64,000 nt of DNA from Shewanella mangrovi (GTDB lineage Bacteria; Pseudomonadota; Gammaproteobacteria; Enterobacterales; Shewanellaceae), in the NCBI RefSeq assembly GCF_000753795.1, contig NZ_JPEO01000002.1, forward strand, positions 372,001-436,000, read 5' to 3'. Of the stretch, positions 29,025 to 37,601 are shown piece after piece. The notes under the pieces are model-generated. The model saw nothing but the letters and a program-made list of their open reading frames with translations, searched no databases and was not told the DNA's origin. The translations under genes were made by a program, and so were the position numbers. How positions within the stretch are numbered: position 1 is the first letter of the stretch; each line of letters begins with the position of its first letter.

Positions 29025-30614
29025 TTAACGACCATCCTGCCCACGACGTTTTTTAAAGTCGGACTCTTCGAGCCATTTAGGCCAATCGCGGTTATGTGAC
29101 AGCGTATCAATCACATCGCTGATCAAGCCCAAGTCTTGTTTAACGCCGTCTAAGGTCCAATTTGGATCATAGTCATCCGCCGCTTGGTGATATTTATGTG
29201 GAATATAGTCAGGGTCAGTATCCCCCAAACTCATAAATAGCAGTCCTGGCACTCCTTGCTGCGCTAACGCGAAATGATCTGAGCGGAACATTAACCCATT
29301 TTGCGGACGTGGATCTGGGTTTACATGACGGCCCTGCTTCTTGGCGGCATCAGCCATGTACTTTTCTAGCTCAGAAACGCCATCGCCGTAACGCAAAATA
29401 TAATCCACACTTTTCCCCATATTCATGCCATCAATATTGAGGAATGACACCAACTGCTTGGTTGGTACCGGAGAATTTTCAGCAAAGTACTGAGCACCAA
29501 TCAAACCGGTTTCTTCAGCAGTAAAATCAGCAAATAAGATAGAACGTTCAGGCGCGTCTTTACCCGTCAGGCTCTTAAAGTGACGCGCTAAGTCGAGCAC
29601 GCCTGCAACACCTGAGGCATTATCTACTGCACCGTTATATATAACCGGTTTACCATCAACCATCTCCTTGCCAAGATGATCCCAGTGCGCATGCATCACA
29701 ATCCATTCATCAGGATATTTTGTCCCACGCAGCAACCCCGCAACGTTGTGCGATTCTGCACGTTCAATGCGGTTTTTCAGGGTCAGATTAGCCTTCATAT
29801 GCAGCGGAATGGCTTTAAAGCCGGGCTTTTCAGCGGTATGTTTGATTTGGTCAAAATCGATGCCCGCTTTTGCAAAAATCTTCTGCGCTACATCATGTTG
29901 GATCCAGCCCATGATGCCGACTTTCGACATGTTGTCGTTGTTATCCACTAAGGTGAAACGTGTGCTGGTACCACCAGCACGCACCACATTCCAGCCATAA
30001 GCTGCTGGCGCGGTTTCATGCACAATAAACACGGCCTTAGCACCTTGGCGGGCGGCTTCTTCATACTTGTATGTCCAACGACCATAGTAGGTCATGGCAT
30101 TGCCTTTAAACACCTTGGGATCCTGCGTCGCAAAGCCCGGATCGTTCACCAATACAATGACAGTTTTGCCTTTAACATCAAGGCCCGCGTAGTCATTCCA
30201 TCCGTATTCAGGAGCATTGATACCATAGCCAACAAACACGACATCACTGTCTTTAACATCCACTTCTTTGGCCAGCTGTTCAGTACGGGCAATAAAGTCA
30301 TCTGCGAGCTTAAAGGTTAAATCACCCACCTTTAACTGCATGTCTTGGTTAAGCGGCGTGATTTTCGCCATCGGCACTTTCTGCAAGAAGCTCTTGCCAA
30401 ATGCAGGCTCCAAGCCAATATCTTTAAAGGATTTTTCCAGATACGTGAGAGTAAGCATTTCCCCTTTGGAGAGTGGCGCACGACCTTCAAATTGGTCGCT
30501 TGCAAGGGTTTTCACGTCATTGCGATAAGCTTGTTCATGAAACTGATATGGCGCGGCGGAGAGCACTGGCGCCAGAATTAGGCCCGCAAAGCCCAATACG
30601 GAACGGTATTTCAC
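29025..30614 (-). CDS. Secreted M28-family metallopeptidase
   Basis: 529 residues from GTG at 30614, with AAGGA seven bases upstream. The signal peptide is about 1-20 (SVLGFAGLILAPVLSAAP). A PA-like inserted domain occupies roughly 120-250. The M28 zinc site is visible in MHAHWDHLG, YNGAVDNASGVAGVLDLA, FADFTAEETGLIGAQYFA, NIDGMNMG and SDHFALAQQGVPGL. It is probably a periplasmic or exported aminopeptidase, in line with the protein-degrading lifestyle of marine bacteria; specificity is not readable. It is transcribed alone. Confidence 0.93.
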   Translation of the reverse strand: MKYRSVLGFAGLILAPVLSAAPYQFHEQAYRNDVKTLASDQFEGRAPLSKGEMLTLTYLEKSFKDIGLEPAFGKSFLQKVPMAKITPLNQDMQLKVGDLTFKLADDFIARTEQLAKEVDVKDSDVVFVGYGINAPEYGWNDYAGLDVKGKTVIVLVNDPGFATQDPKVFKGNAMTYYGRWTYKYEEAARQGAKAVFIVHETAPAAYGWNVVRAGGTSTRFTLVDNNDNMSKVGIMGWIQHDVAQKIFAKAGIDFDQIKHTAEKPGFKAIPLHMKANLTLKNRIERAESHNVAGLLRGTKYPDEWIVMHAHWDHLGKEMVDGKPVIYNGAVDNASGVAGVLDLARHFKSLTGKDAPERSILFADFTAEETGLIGAQYFAENSPVPTKQLVSFLNIDGMNMGKSVDYILRYGDGVSELEKYMADAAKKQGRHVNPDPRPQNGLMFRSDHFALAQQGVPGLLFMSLGDTDPDYIPHKYHQAADDYDPNWTLDGVKQDLGLISDVIDTLSHNRDWPKWLEESDFKKRRGQDGR

Positions 30615-30768
30615 TGACTTTTCCTTCGTATTGTTATAAATAGCAATTCATTCTAACAGCGAATATCATCACGGCAATTGCTACGGCAGACAGCTAAACT
30701 AAAAATTGTAATTTCTTGTTCCGGTGTCAAACCAACAACATATTTAGCGAAAATTTTCAGGATTTTTT

Positions 30769-31794
30769 ATGGCGCTTTCTCTGTTACAGCAGGCCGCTCA
30801 ATACCTCAAAAAAGCATTACCGCTGATGCTCAAGTATCAGATCCCAACAACCCCGACTAACTATGCGCTCTGGTACACCTATGTCAGCGAACAAAATGAC
30901 CAGTTAAACGGTCAGCTTGATGCCATCGTCAATCAATACCAAACCTGTCCACCATCCGCAGCAGAAGCGTTATATCGCGAGCATATTGGCAGCCAGCAGG
31001 AACTGGACACCCGTCAGCTCCGCCAAAGTATGGAAGCGATGGCGACCGAATTGTCGCAATCCATCCGTGATACCAGTAGTGATACCTCGGCTTTTCGCGC
31101 CAAGTTAGATAAGAATTTCGGTAAGTTAAATCAACTTGAACAGGAAGCCACCAGCTTAGATCAAGTCATGGATATGGTGCGGTTACTGGTCAAAGACTCA
31201 GATGATATTCTGCATCGAACTGACTATTTTCAACAGCAATTAGATAAGGCCCAGCAAGAGATTGTCACCCTGCAACATAAACTGCTGGCGGCAGAAAAGG
31301 ACGTGATGTTTGATGCGCTGACCGGCTGTCACAACCGTCGCGCTTTTGACCTCGATTTTAAAACCTTACTCAGAGATACGCCGAAAGGCATCTGTGTCGT
31401 CATGTGCGACATTGACCATTTTAAACGTATCAATGATACCTACGGCCATGTGCTCGGCGATCAGGTACTAAAAGCGGTAGCCAACCGCTTAAAAGAAGGT
31501 TGCCGTGACAGCATGAAGGTTTACCGATTTGGCGGTGAAGAATTTGCCATTATTGTGCCGAGCAGCCAATTACAGGTGGCACGTCATCAGGCAGAGTCTT
31601 TACGACGTAGCATTGAGAAAGTCACCGTAAAGGACCGCCGTAAAAACAGCACCATCAGCAATATCAGTGCATCATTCGGTGTCGCCGAGTGGCAAATGAA
31701 AGATAGCCTCGCAAAGCTGTTAGAACGCGCTGATGCACAACTTTACGAGGCTAAACGTTTGGGTCGCAATCGCGTGATGCCGATTAGTGGATAG
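30769..31794 (+). CDS. Diguanylate cyclase (GGDEF)
   Basis: 341 residues, soluble. The N-terminal about 165 residues are helical with a coiled-coil stretch (FQQQLDKAQQEIVTLQHKLLAAEKD) leading straight into the catalytic domain DALTGCHNRRAFDLDF. The active site is RFGGEEFAII, a GGEEF variant compatible with activity. No RxxD inhibitory site is visible before it (RDSMKVYRF). It makes cyclic di-GMP; the N-terminal signal is not known. Its 3' end overlaps the convergent acyltransferase gene by 11 bp. Confidence 0.93.
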   Translation: MALSLLQQAAQYLKKALPLMLKYQIPTTPTNYALWYTYVSEQNDQLNGQLDAIVNQYQTCPPSAAEALYREHIGSQQELDTRQLRQSMEAMATELSQSIRDTSSDTSAFRAKLDKNFGKLNQLEQEATSLDQVMDMVRLLVKDSDDILHRTDYFQQQLDKAQQEIVTLQHKLLAAEKDVMFDALTGCHNRRAFDLDFKTLLRDTPKGICVVMCDIDHFKRINDTYGHVLGDQVLKAVANRLKEGCRDSMKVYRFGGEEFAIIVPSSQLQVARHQAESLRRSIEKVTVKDRRKNSTISNISASFGVAEWQMKDSLAKLLERADAQLYEAKRLGRNRVMPISG

Positions 31795-32983
31795 CGGCAG
31801 CTTCGGTTAACTGCAGCTGATCGTCAACATCGTCGGTGGCGCTGTCGTTGTTCAATAGCTCATGGCGTTGATTAGCGACCGGCCGTGCATACATCTGTAA
31901 CAGCAAAGCGGCTTCTTGCGCGCTTAGGTGTTGCATACGTGTATTCAACATCTGTTGCGCCTGCTGCTCGTCAGCGGTTGCAGGTTTAGCGTTATCGTCT
32001 TGCAGTTTTTTGTACGCAAACTGATTGCTGGCTTGCACGCGATACAACTGCCAAATCTGTTCATTAATCGCATTTGCGACCGCTTCGGCAGATTCATATT
32101 CGCCTTGCAGCGGCTGCCCGAAGGCCAAATGAATATGCCCTTTTTGGCCAGTAAAACCTGCAACAATGCTATCAATATCTTCGCTGTGTTGCTTTTCGTA
32201 ACAACCTGATTCGGCGATGCAGTGCAACTCTTTGGCTTTCGCCACGTCACATGGATCCCATTCATAAGAAATAGCGACAGGCACGATATTGAGTGATTTC
32301 ACATAGTCGGCGAACGGCTCTGCTTTCGGGCGGTTCAGTCCCAACATAGAGATCACCGCCGGATTAGTACGATCGTCGCCATTTTTGGCACGTCCTTCCC
32401 GCTGCGCAATCCAAATATGTTCATTATCGACCGTCAACGATTGGTGGATAAACGCAGATAGCTGTTTGGAAGCTTTAAGCTTTTCTCGCGGGCTTTTTGC
32501 GGAGCGTTTCACCACAAAACTTTTATTTACCCGGATTAAGTCTTCAACGTACTTCTGCGTCATCAAGTTATCGCCCACGGCGATACGAATAGTGCGTTGG
32601 CCGTTTTCGTGCAACGCATAGTTGACGAGGGCTGGATCTAACACAATATCGCGATGATTACTGATAAACAGACAAGCACGATCCTGCGGCAGATACTCAA
32701 CACCGGAAACCGTCATATCGGAGACCGTACGCGCCTTCATCTGCTGCAGATACTGCAACACCATCAATTGCACGTCATGCACAGTGTTAAGCTTGGCCGC
32801 TTTTTTGGTTAAGCCCCAGCGCACCAGCGGATAGGCAATCCAAGGCACAATCCGCGCCAAGGTGGGAAAACGTAAATGCGCCATCGCGCGAATAAAATCT
32901 GGCGTTGCTAAAACCCGCGCCAGCACTTCATTGACTTCAGAGTCAAAATAGGGACGAATATCGTCAAAATTACTGTTATTCAT
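31784..32983 (-). CDS. Phospholipid/glycerol acyltransferase family protein
   Basis: 399 residues. The acyltransferase block 1 motif appears as FISNHRDIVLDPALVNYAL, with five residues between the His and Asp instead of the more usual four. A second block has IWIAQREGRAKNGDDRTNPAVI, corresponding to the EGTRS-type motif, and a third has VPVAISYEWDPCD. No clear membrane helix is visible, and the C-terminal part (about 300-399) is Gln- and Asp-rich. Related proteins are annotated as 1-acyl-glycerol-3-phosphate acyltransferases; the acceptor is unknown. Confidence 0.82.
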   Translation of the reverse strand: MNNSNFDDIRPYFDSEVNEVLARVLATPDFIRAMAHLRFPTLARIVPWIAYPLVRWGLTKKAAKLNTVHDVQLMVLQYLQQMKARTVSDMTVSGVEYLPQDRACLFISNHRDIVLDPALVNYALHENGQRTIRIAVGDNLMTQKYVEDLIRVNKSFVVKRSAKSPREKLKASKQLSAFIHQSLTVDNEHIWIAQREGRAKNGDDRTNPAVISMLGLNRPKAEPFADYVKSLNIVPVAISYEWDPCDVAKAKELHCIAESGCYEKQHSEDIDSIVAGFTGQKGHIHLAFGQPLQGEYESAEAVANAINEQIWQLYRVQASNQFAYKKLQDDNAKPATADEQQAQQMLNTRMQHLSAQEAALLLQMYARPVANQRHELLNNDSATDDVDDQLQLTEAAAIH

Positions 32984-33118
32984 TCTGTCCGTTTGTGATT
33001 ACTGCCAACAGCAGCAACTGATTAATTAGGCATACAAAAAAACACAGGCAATATTACCACTGCCTATGTTTATCGCACAACGCGGACAAGTAAACCTGTT
33101 ATCAGTCAATCTGTTATC

Positions 33119-33715
33119 TCATGCAGAATGTTGCATTAACGGCATAACTTGTTCATCTGCCTGCACTAAAAAGCGTAATTCAGCGCCACCAGTCAACGCA
33201 TTGAACGGATAGCAGGTCAACAAGGTGAGCATCGGTGCCCCTTGGTCTTGTAGCCACTGCGTTTGTGATTGATGCACTATCATGGTCGAGCGAATACGAT
33301 AGTAATGCTGCTCACCATCCATGGCTTGCAAACGTATTTGTTGGCCCTTTTTCGCATGCGCCAAGATGGCAAAATGGGTATCACGGTGCCCAGCAATCAC
33401 AGTGTTCCCAGCCTCACCTGCCGGTGAACTCGACAACAACTGCGCTGGGCCAAATGCCAAATTGCGGCCACTGGCACCGGCCAGTACGTAAAGAGGTGGA
33501 TTGTCGCCAATCCACAACTTACCAATAGGATGGGTATCCGCCCAAAACCAAGGTTTATGGGGCGCTCCGTCATTCAGGGTTTTATCCCAGGCTTCTTCAA
33601 TCAGATATTGAGCAAACATCGCCTTGGCTTGCATATAACCTCCTTTTACCAATGCGGCGGCACCGACTAACAACAGCAGTAGCGCGAGCCAACGTACACT
33701 GATATGCCCCGTCAT
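33119..33715 (-). CDS. Proteobacterial class GN-type sortase
   Basis: 198 residues with one N-terminal membrane anchor (about 9-25). The catalytic triad is H110 (VIAGHRDTHFAIL), C168 (LLTLLTCYPFNALTGG) and R181 (AELRFLVQ). Sortases cleave a sorting signal and transfer the protein to an amine; in Gram-negative bacteria the acceptor is not established. It starts inside the stop of the substrate gene (ATGA overlap of 4 bp), so translation of both is coupled. This fits the dedicated sortase of the Pds locus, with the OmpA-like gene as the first operon member. Confidence 0.95.
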   Translation of the reverse strand: MTGHISVRWLALLLLLVGAAALVKGGYMQAKAMFAQYLIEEAWDKTLNDGAPHKPWFWADTHPIGKLWIGDNPPLYVLAGASGRNLAFGPAQLLSSSPAGEAGNTVIAGHRDTHFAILAHAKKGQQIRLQAMDGEQHYYRIRSTMIVHQSQTQWLQDQGAPMLTLLTCYPFNALTGGAELRFLVQADEQVMPLMQHSA

Positions 33716-35919
33716 AACGGCAATTCGCTTTTACGCGGACGATTAACGACCACAAGCACTGAACCTAAAGCGGCGCACAGCAACCCTAACAGCAGCCAGA
33801 GACGGCTATTGGTCCCCGTTTGCGGCATAGTACCCACGGGACGCTGCCAACCAGCAGGTATTCTATTGGCGATGTCTGTCTCGATATTCTGATCTGCCGC
33901 CGGATTAACTGGCGTCACGTCCACTGCCACTAAGCTGGTATAAGCGCTCACTAGGTGATACTTCATGGCTAACGCGGTGACTTGGCGCTCAGTGCGGTCG
34001 CGATTACTGCTATCTTGCGCGAGTTCCAAGGCTCCAATCTGGGCCCGCGCCCATAACAGATCCAGGCCAGTTGCTTGCTGACGCGGTGCCAGCGTTAATT
34101 GCTGCTGCCAAAATTGGCCATCGACATAACCGGAGACAATCAATGCTTGATGGCGCCCTTGCGCTTGCTTCAAGCTCACAACCACGGGCTCGCCTAAATA
34201 AAGATCGGGTATTTGAGCGGGCCAATAATCAGGGACAGTGCCATCTTCATTACGTAACTGAACATCCGTTACCACTGGCGCGGATATCTTGTTAAGTAAC
34301 GCGACGGTTTTGCTGGCAACCTCTTGGGAACTTCCGATATAGGTAAAAGTCCCCCGCCCAGCCTGCGCGGCACGCTGCATAAAATAGCTATTGGGGGCAC
34401 TTCCTATGCCGACAGTAAATAGCCGACTATCCCCCAAACGCTGGCGAATAAAGTCAAACAACTGTCGTTCATTACCCACAGCGCCATCGGTCATAAAGAT
34501 CACCTGTCGCAACACGCCAGGCGCAAGCTGCTGGTCTAATGGCAGCGCTTGCGCTAATGCGGGGGCCATGTCGGTGCCGCCATCCGCCTGCAGCGAGAGC
34601 ACAAATTGCTGCGCGCGGCCGATATTCGTCGCGGTTGCCGCTAAGCTTTGCGGCGCGAGCGCAACCACGTCAGAGCTAAACGCTAAAATATTAAAGCTGT
34701 CCTGAGGACGTAAACTGGTGAGCGCATAACGCACCGCATCTTTGGCTTGTTGCATCGAGGCGCCACTCATCGAGCCCGACTTATCCACCACGAGCACTAA
34801 CTCACGGCGAACCTCCCCTGCCGGCTTTGCTTGTGGCGGCATCAACATCAGTAGACTGTAATCTTGTGGCGTAGCAGCGCGCTGCGGCGAGGTCGCGCCT
34901 TGGTTGTCTGGAGCACTGACGTTATGCGTTTGCCCCTGTTGACTGAATAACACCGCTTGCGGCGCAGTACCATTGGCGGGTTGCCACTCAAACACAAAGT
35001 CACGTTCAGCCACGGCAGGTTGTGCTAAAGCGAGTTGCTCGCGATTACCATCACTGGTGACTAACTTCATATGATGAGTCGATGAACCCGCACTTTGCAG
35101 CGTAAGCCCCGCATCGAGTAACACTTGAATGTCGACCTTGCCAGCGGTTCGCGCCTCATCCTCAATAGTATGCTGCGTGCCGTTAATTGCCGGCATTAAT
35201 ATCGGCCCCATGATGTCAGCCGCTGCTGCACTATCTTGAACCTCAATTGCGGCGGGTAAATAACGTGGGGTGTAAGTCATCGGAAAACGTACCGATAGTG
35301 CGCCCTCGCGATAGTCCACCTGTTGTTGATAGCTAAAGCGCACCACAATTGTTTGTCCTGGCCCCAGATTGGCGACTTCCGCGGTAAACAGATTTGGCCG
35401 CTGCTGGCTTAATAAGGATGCCTGCTTACCCTGCTTTTTCGCTTGTTCAAAGATCTGTTTGGCTTGCTGCTTTGGCTGAATTTGTCCTTCAATCACCCGC
35501 TCGCCAATTTGCATGTGCAGTGAGTCGACCGCTGCATTTTGCGGTAGCGGAAACAGATATCGACCGTTTAACCAATCTTCACCATGGTTAGTGTAGGTCT
35601 GGGTTACCGTCACGCGGTTAGTCCAACCGGTAATGCGCATATCCACCTTAGTGGTTAACTCAGGTGGCAGCACTTCACCATTAGCGCTATACAGCTGCAA
35701 GCTGCCGCTACCGGGCCAATCGGGATTAATCTGGCGCTGAACTGTCGATTCTGACGCCATAGCGCTGACCGAGTTGAGTAGGTTAAACAGCATCAGTGCC
35801 AGCAGCATTAATCCTGCGCTAAGAAAGCCATTGATAAACCACTGTGGTGCTTGTTCAACCTCTGCCAGCGCGCTGTCGCGCTGGCGGTTGGCGTGTTCCA
35901 TCTGCATTGCATTATCCAT
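33712..35919 (-). CDS. Sortase substrate with VIT and vWA domains (marine proteobacterial sortase target)
   Basis: 735 residues. A short cytoplasmic-looking lead of about 25 residues precedes a hydrophobic signal (about 27-52). The VIT domain follows (about 85-220, with YLFPLPQNAAVDSLHMQIGE), then a vWA domain (about 370-545) whose MIDAS motif is DKSGSMSG with TDGAVGNE downstream. The C-terminus has sorting signal M-P-Q-T-G (residues 698-702), a hydrophobic helix WLLLGLLCAALGSVLVVV and a basic tail NRPRK. The layout is that of inter-alpha-trypsin-inhibitor-like surface proteins, and it should be the local sortase's substrate, bound to the envelope. Confidence 0.95.
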   Translation of the reverse strand: MDNAMQMEHANRQRDSALAEVEQAPQWFINGFLSAGLMLLALMLFNLLNSVSAMASESTVQRQINPDWPGSGSLQLYSANGEVLPPELTTKVDMRITGWTNRVTVTQTYTNHGEDWLNGRYLFPLPQNAAVDSLHMQIGERVIEGQIQPKQQAKQIFEQAKKQGKQASLLSQQRPNLFTAEVANLGPGQTIVVRFSYQQQVDYREGALSVRFPMTYTPRYLPAAIEVQDSAAAADIMGPILMPAINGTQHTIEDEARTAGKVDIQVLLDAGLTLQSAGSSTHHMKLVTSDGNREQLALAQPAVAERDFVFEWQPANGTAPQAVLFSQQGQTHNVSAPDNQGATSPQRAATPQDYSLLMLMPPQAKPAGEVRRELVLVVDKSGSMSGASMQQAKDAVRYALTSLRPQDSFNILAFSSDVVALAPQSLAATATNIGRAQQFVLSLQADGGTDMAPALAQALPLDQQLAPGVLRQVIFMTDGAVGNERQLFDFIRQRLGDSRLFTVGIGSAPNSYFMQRAAQAGRGTFTYIGSSQEVASKTVALLNKISAPVVTDVQLRNEDGTVPDYWPAQIPDLYLGEPVVVSLKQAQGRHQALIVSGYVDGQFWQQQLTLAPRQQATGLDLLWARAQIGALELAQDSSNRDRTERQVTALAMKYHLVSAYTSLVAVDVTPVNPAADQNIETDIANRIPAGWQRPVGTMPQTGTNSRLWLLLGLLCAALGSVLVVVNRPRKSELPL

Positions 35920-35939
35920 GGATAAGCTTCTCCATTCGC

Positions 35940-36689
35940 CTAGTGGTTGCGATTTGCGGCCATAGCGGCTTCTGGGCTTTGTAGACGCAGTGATACGCGA
36001 CGGTCAAAGAAATTCGACTCAGCCGATTGCTCTGCCATCAACGGCGCAGTATCACCAAAGGCTTTGGTATTTAGACGTGCGGCTGCAACACCATGCTGCA
36101 CCAGATAGTCTTTTACCGCTGCCACACGCTGTTCCGACAAGGCTTGGTTCTTGTCTGAATCGCCGCGACGGTCTGCATAGCCAGCTAAATCAAGCGTTAG
36201 CTCAGGTGCCATGCTCATGGCGAAGGCAATATCATCCAGTTGCTTAGCAAAATGCGGTTCAATTTCATAAGTACCGGTACGGAATTGCACATCCATACCA
36301 ATCGTCAGTTCTTCTAACTTGGCAGCGCGAGCGGTTTGAATCGATTTTAACTGGCGCTGCGCATCAGCATATTGTGCTTGCAGGTTTTCCAGTGACAGCT
36401 GACGCTCATTCAATGCCACAATCTGTTGTTCCTGCTCCGCCACGGTTTGTGCCTGTTGTTTGATGTAGTCGTCATCACCAACAGACTTACCCATCAAGGC
36501 GCCGGCGAAGCCACCGATGACCGCACCGATAGGACCACCAACCAAAGCGCCTGCAGCTAGGCCGCTACCTAAACCTATTGCGGTCTCTTTTTCTGCGTGC
36601 GGCGCGCCCTGTTCGGCCGCCATGGCGGGCGCAGTTGCTGATAACATCAGAGTTGAAACGATCAATGTGGCGACGATGTGCTTTTTCAT
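35940..36689 (-). CDS. pdsO: OmpA-family protein of the sortase locus (PdsO-like)
   Basis: 249 residues from ATG 36689, which has AAGGA upstream; a TTG two codons earlier is less likely. The signal peptide ends at about residue 24 (SATAPAMA). A glycine-zipper segment follows (IGLGSGLAAGALVGGPIGAVIGGFAGALMG), able to insert in or lie on a membrane, then a coiled coil (about 70-115) and an OmpA C-terminal peptidoglycan-binding domain with LDLAGYADRRGDSDKNQALSEQRVAAV. It probably anchors the system to peptidoglycan. It is the first gene of the minus-strand operon, 20 bp before the substrate gene. Confidence 0.93.
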   Translation of the reverse strand: MKKHIVATLIVSTLMLSATAPAMAAEQGAPHAEKETAIGLGSGLAAGALVGGPIGAVIGGFAGALMGKSVGDDDYIKQQAQTVAEQEQQIVALNERQLSLENLQAQYADAQRQLKSIQTARAAKLEELTIGMDVQFRTGTYEIEPHFAKQLDDIAFAMSMAPELTLDLAGYADRRGDSDKNQALSEQRVAAVKDYLVQHGVAAARLNTKAFGDTAPLMAEQSAESNFFDRRVSLRLQSPEAAMAANRNH

Positions 36690-36905
36690 AATCAAATTCC
36701 TTGTTGTTTAATGTTCATGTTCCGCAGCGGCGGCGTTGTTTCGATGGAGTCATTAAACAGCAGGCAAATGGCAATAGCGGGGAGCAAAAGTGGCACTTCG
36801 CCGATGAATTGTGGCAACAAAATGGCAATGCATTGTCAGCACTTTTTTCAGCGTCAAATTGTTGTATAGTCAGCCCTAATTGAAAATTAGGGATTTGACG
36901 CAGCA
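36690..36905. promoter_or_regulatory. Divergent pdsO / pdsR control region with nested inverted repeats
   Basis: Just before pdsR, the exact inverted repeat GCGTCAAAT (36851-36859) / ATTTGACGC (36893-36901) encloses a TATAGT -10-like hexamer (36865-36870) and a second perfect hairpin CCCTAATT-GAA-AATTAGGG (36874-36892). The right outer arm ends 4 bases before the pdsR start. A matching -35 element is not clear. These repeats look like an operator or an RNA hairpin that affects pdsR expression. Confidence 0.6.
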
Positions 36906-37601
36906 ATGAAACGTATCGCCATCGTCGAGGATGAAGCGGCTATTCGCGAAAACTATAAAGACGTATTACAAAATCAGGGCTACAGCGTGCAGGCCTATGC
37001 GAATCGTCAGCAAGCCATGCAAGCGTTTAGTACGCGGCTGCCCGATTTGGCCATTATTGATATTGGTCTTGAAGATGAAATCGACGGCGGTTTTACCTTG
37101 TGCCAAGCGTTGCGCGCCATGTCCAATAGTTTGCCGATTATCTTCCTCACCGCGCGTGACAGCGACTTTGATACTGTGTGTGGTCTGCGTCTTGGAGCCG
37201 ATGACTATCTCAGCAAAGATGTCAGCTTTCCGCATCTGTTAGCACGTTTAGCCGCGCTGTTCCGTCGCAGTGAGCTCGCTGCCGAGGCGGAGCAATCAGC
37301 CGAGCAATTGATGGAGCGCGGGCCACTAACCATAGATGCTAATCGCATGCAGGTGAGTTGGGATCAGCACCCTATCGAATTGACGGTGACAGAATTTTGG
37401 ATGGTGCATGCCATGGCCAAACATCCCGGCCATGTGCGCAGCCGCGGCGATTTAATGCAAGAAGCCAAAATCTATGTCGACGACAGTACAATTACCTCGC
37501 ACATCAAACGGATTCGGAAAAAATTCATCGCGATAGATGCTAATTTTGATTGCATCGACACTGTGTATGGCATGGGCTATCGCTGGGATAGCCACGGGTG
37601 A
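36906..37601 (+). CDS. pdsR: OmpR-type response regulator of the sortase locus (PdsR-like)
   Basis: 231 residues. The receiver domain has the acidic pair VEDE (8-10), the phosphoacceptor D52 in LAIIDIGLEDE and the Lys in YLSKDVSFP. A C-terminal winged-helix DNA-binding domain ends in FDCIDTVYGMGYRW, the OmpR/PhoB pattern. The stop overlaps the kinase start by 4 bp, so the two are coupled. As the only regulator beside the divergent pdsO operon, it is the likely controller of the sortase system. Its own ribosome-binding site is weak and lies in a hairpin. Confidence 0.95.
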   Translation: MKRIAIVEDEAAIRENYKDVLQNQGYSVQAYANRQQAMQAFSTRLPDLAIIDIGLEDEIDGGFTLCQALRAMSNSLPIIFLTARDSDFDTVCGLRLGADDYLSKDVSFPHLLARLAALFRRSELAAEAEQSAEQLMERGPLTIDANRMQVSWDQHPIELTVTEFWMVHAMAKHPGHVRSRGDLMQEAKIYVDDSTITSHIKRIRKKFIAIDANFDCIDTVYGMGYRWDSHG

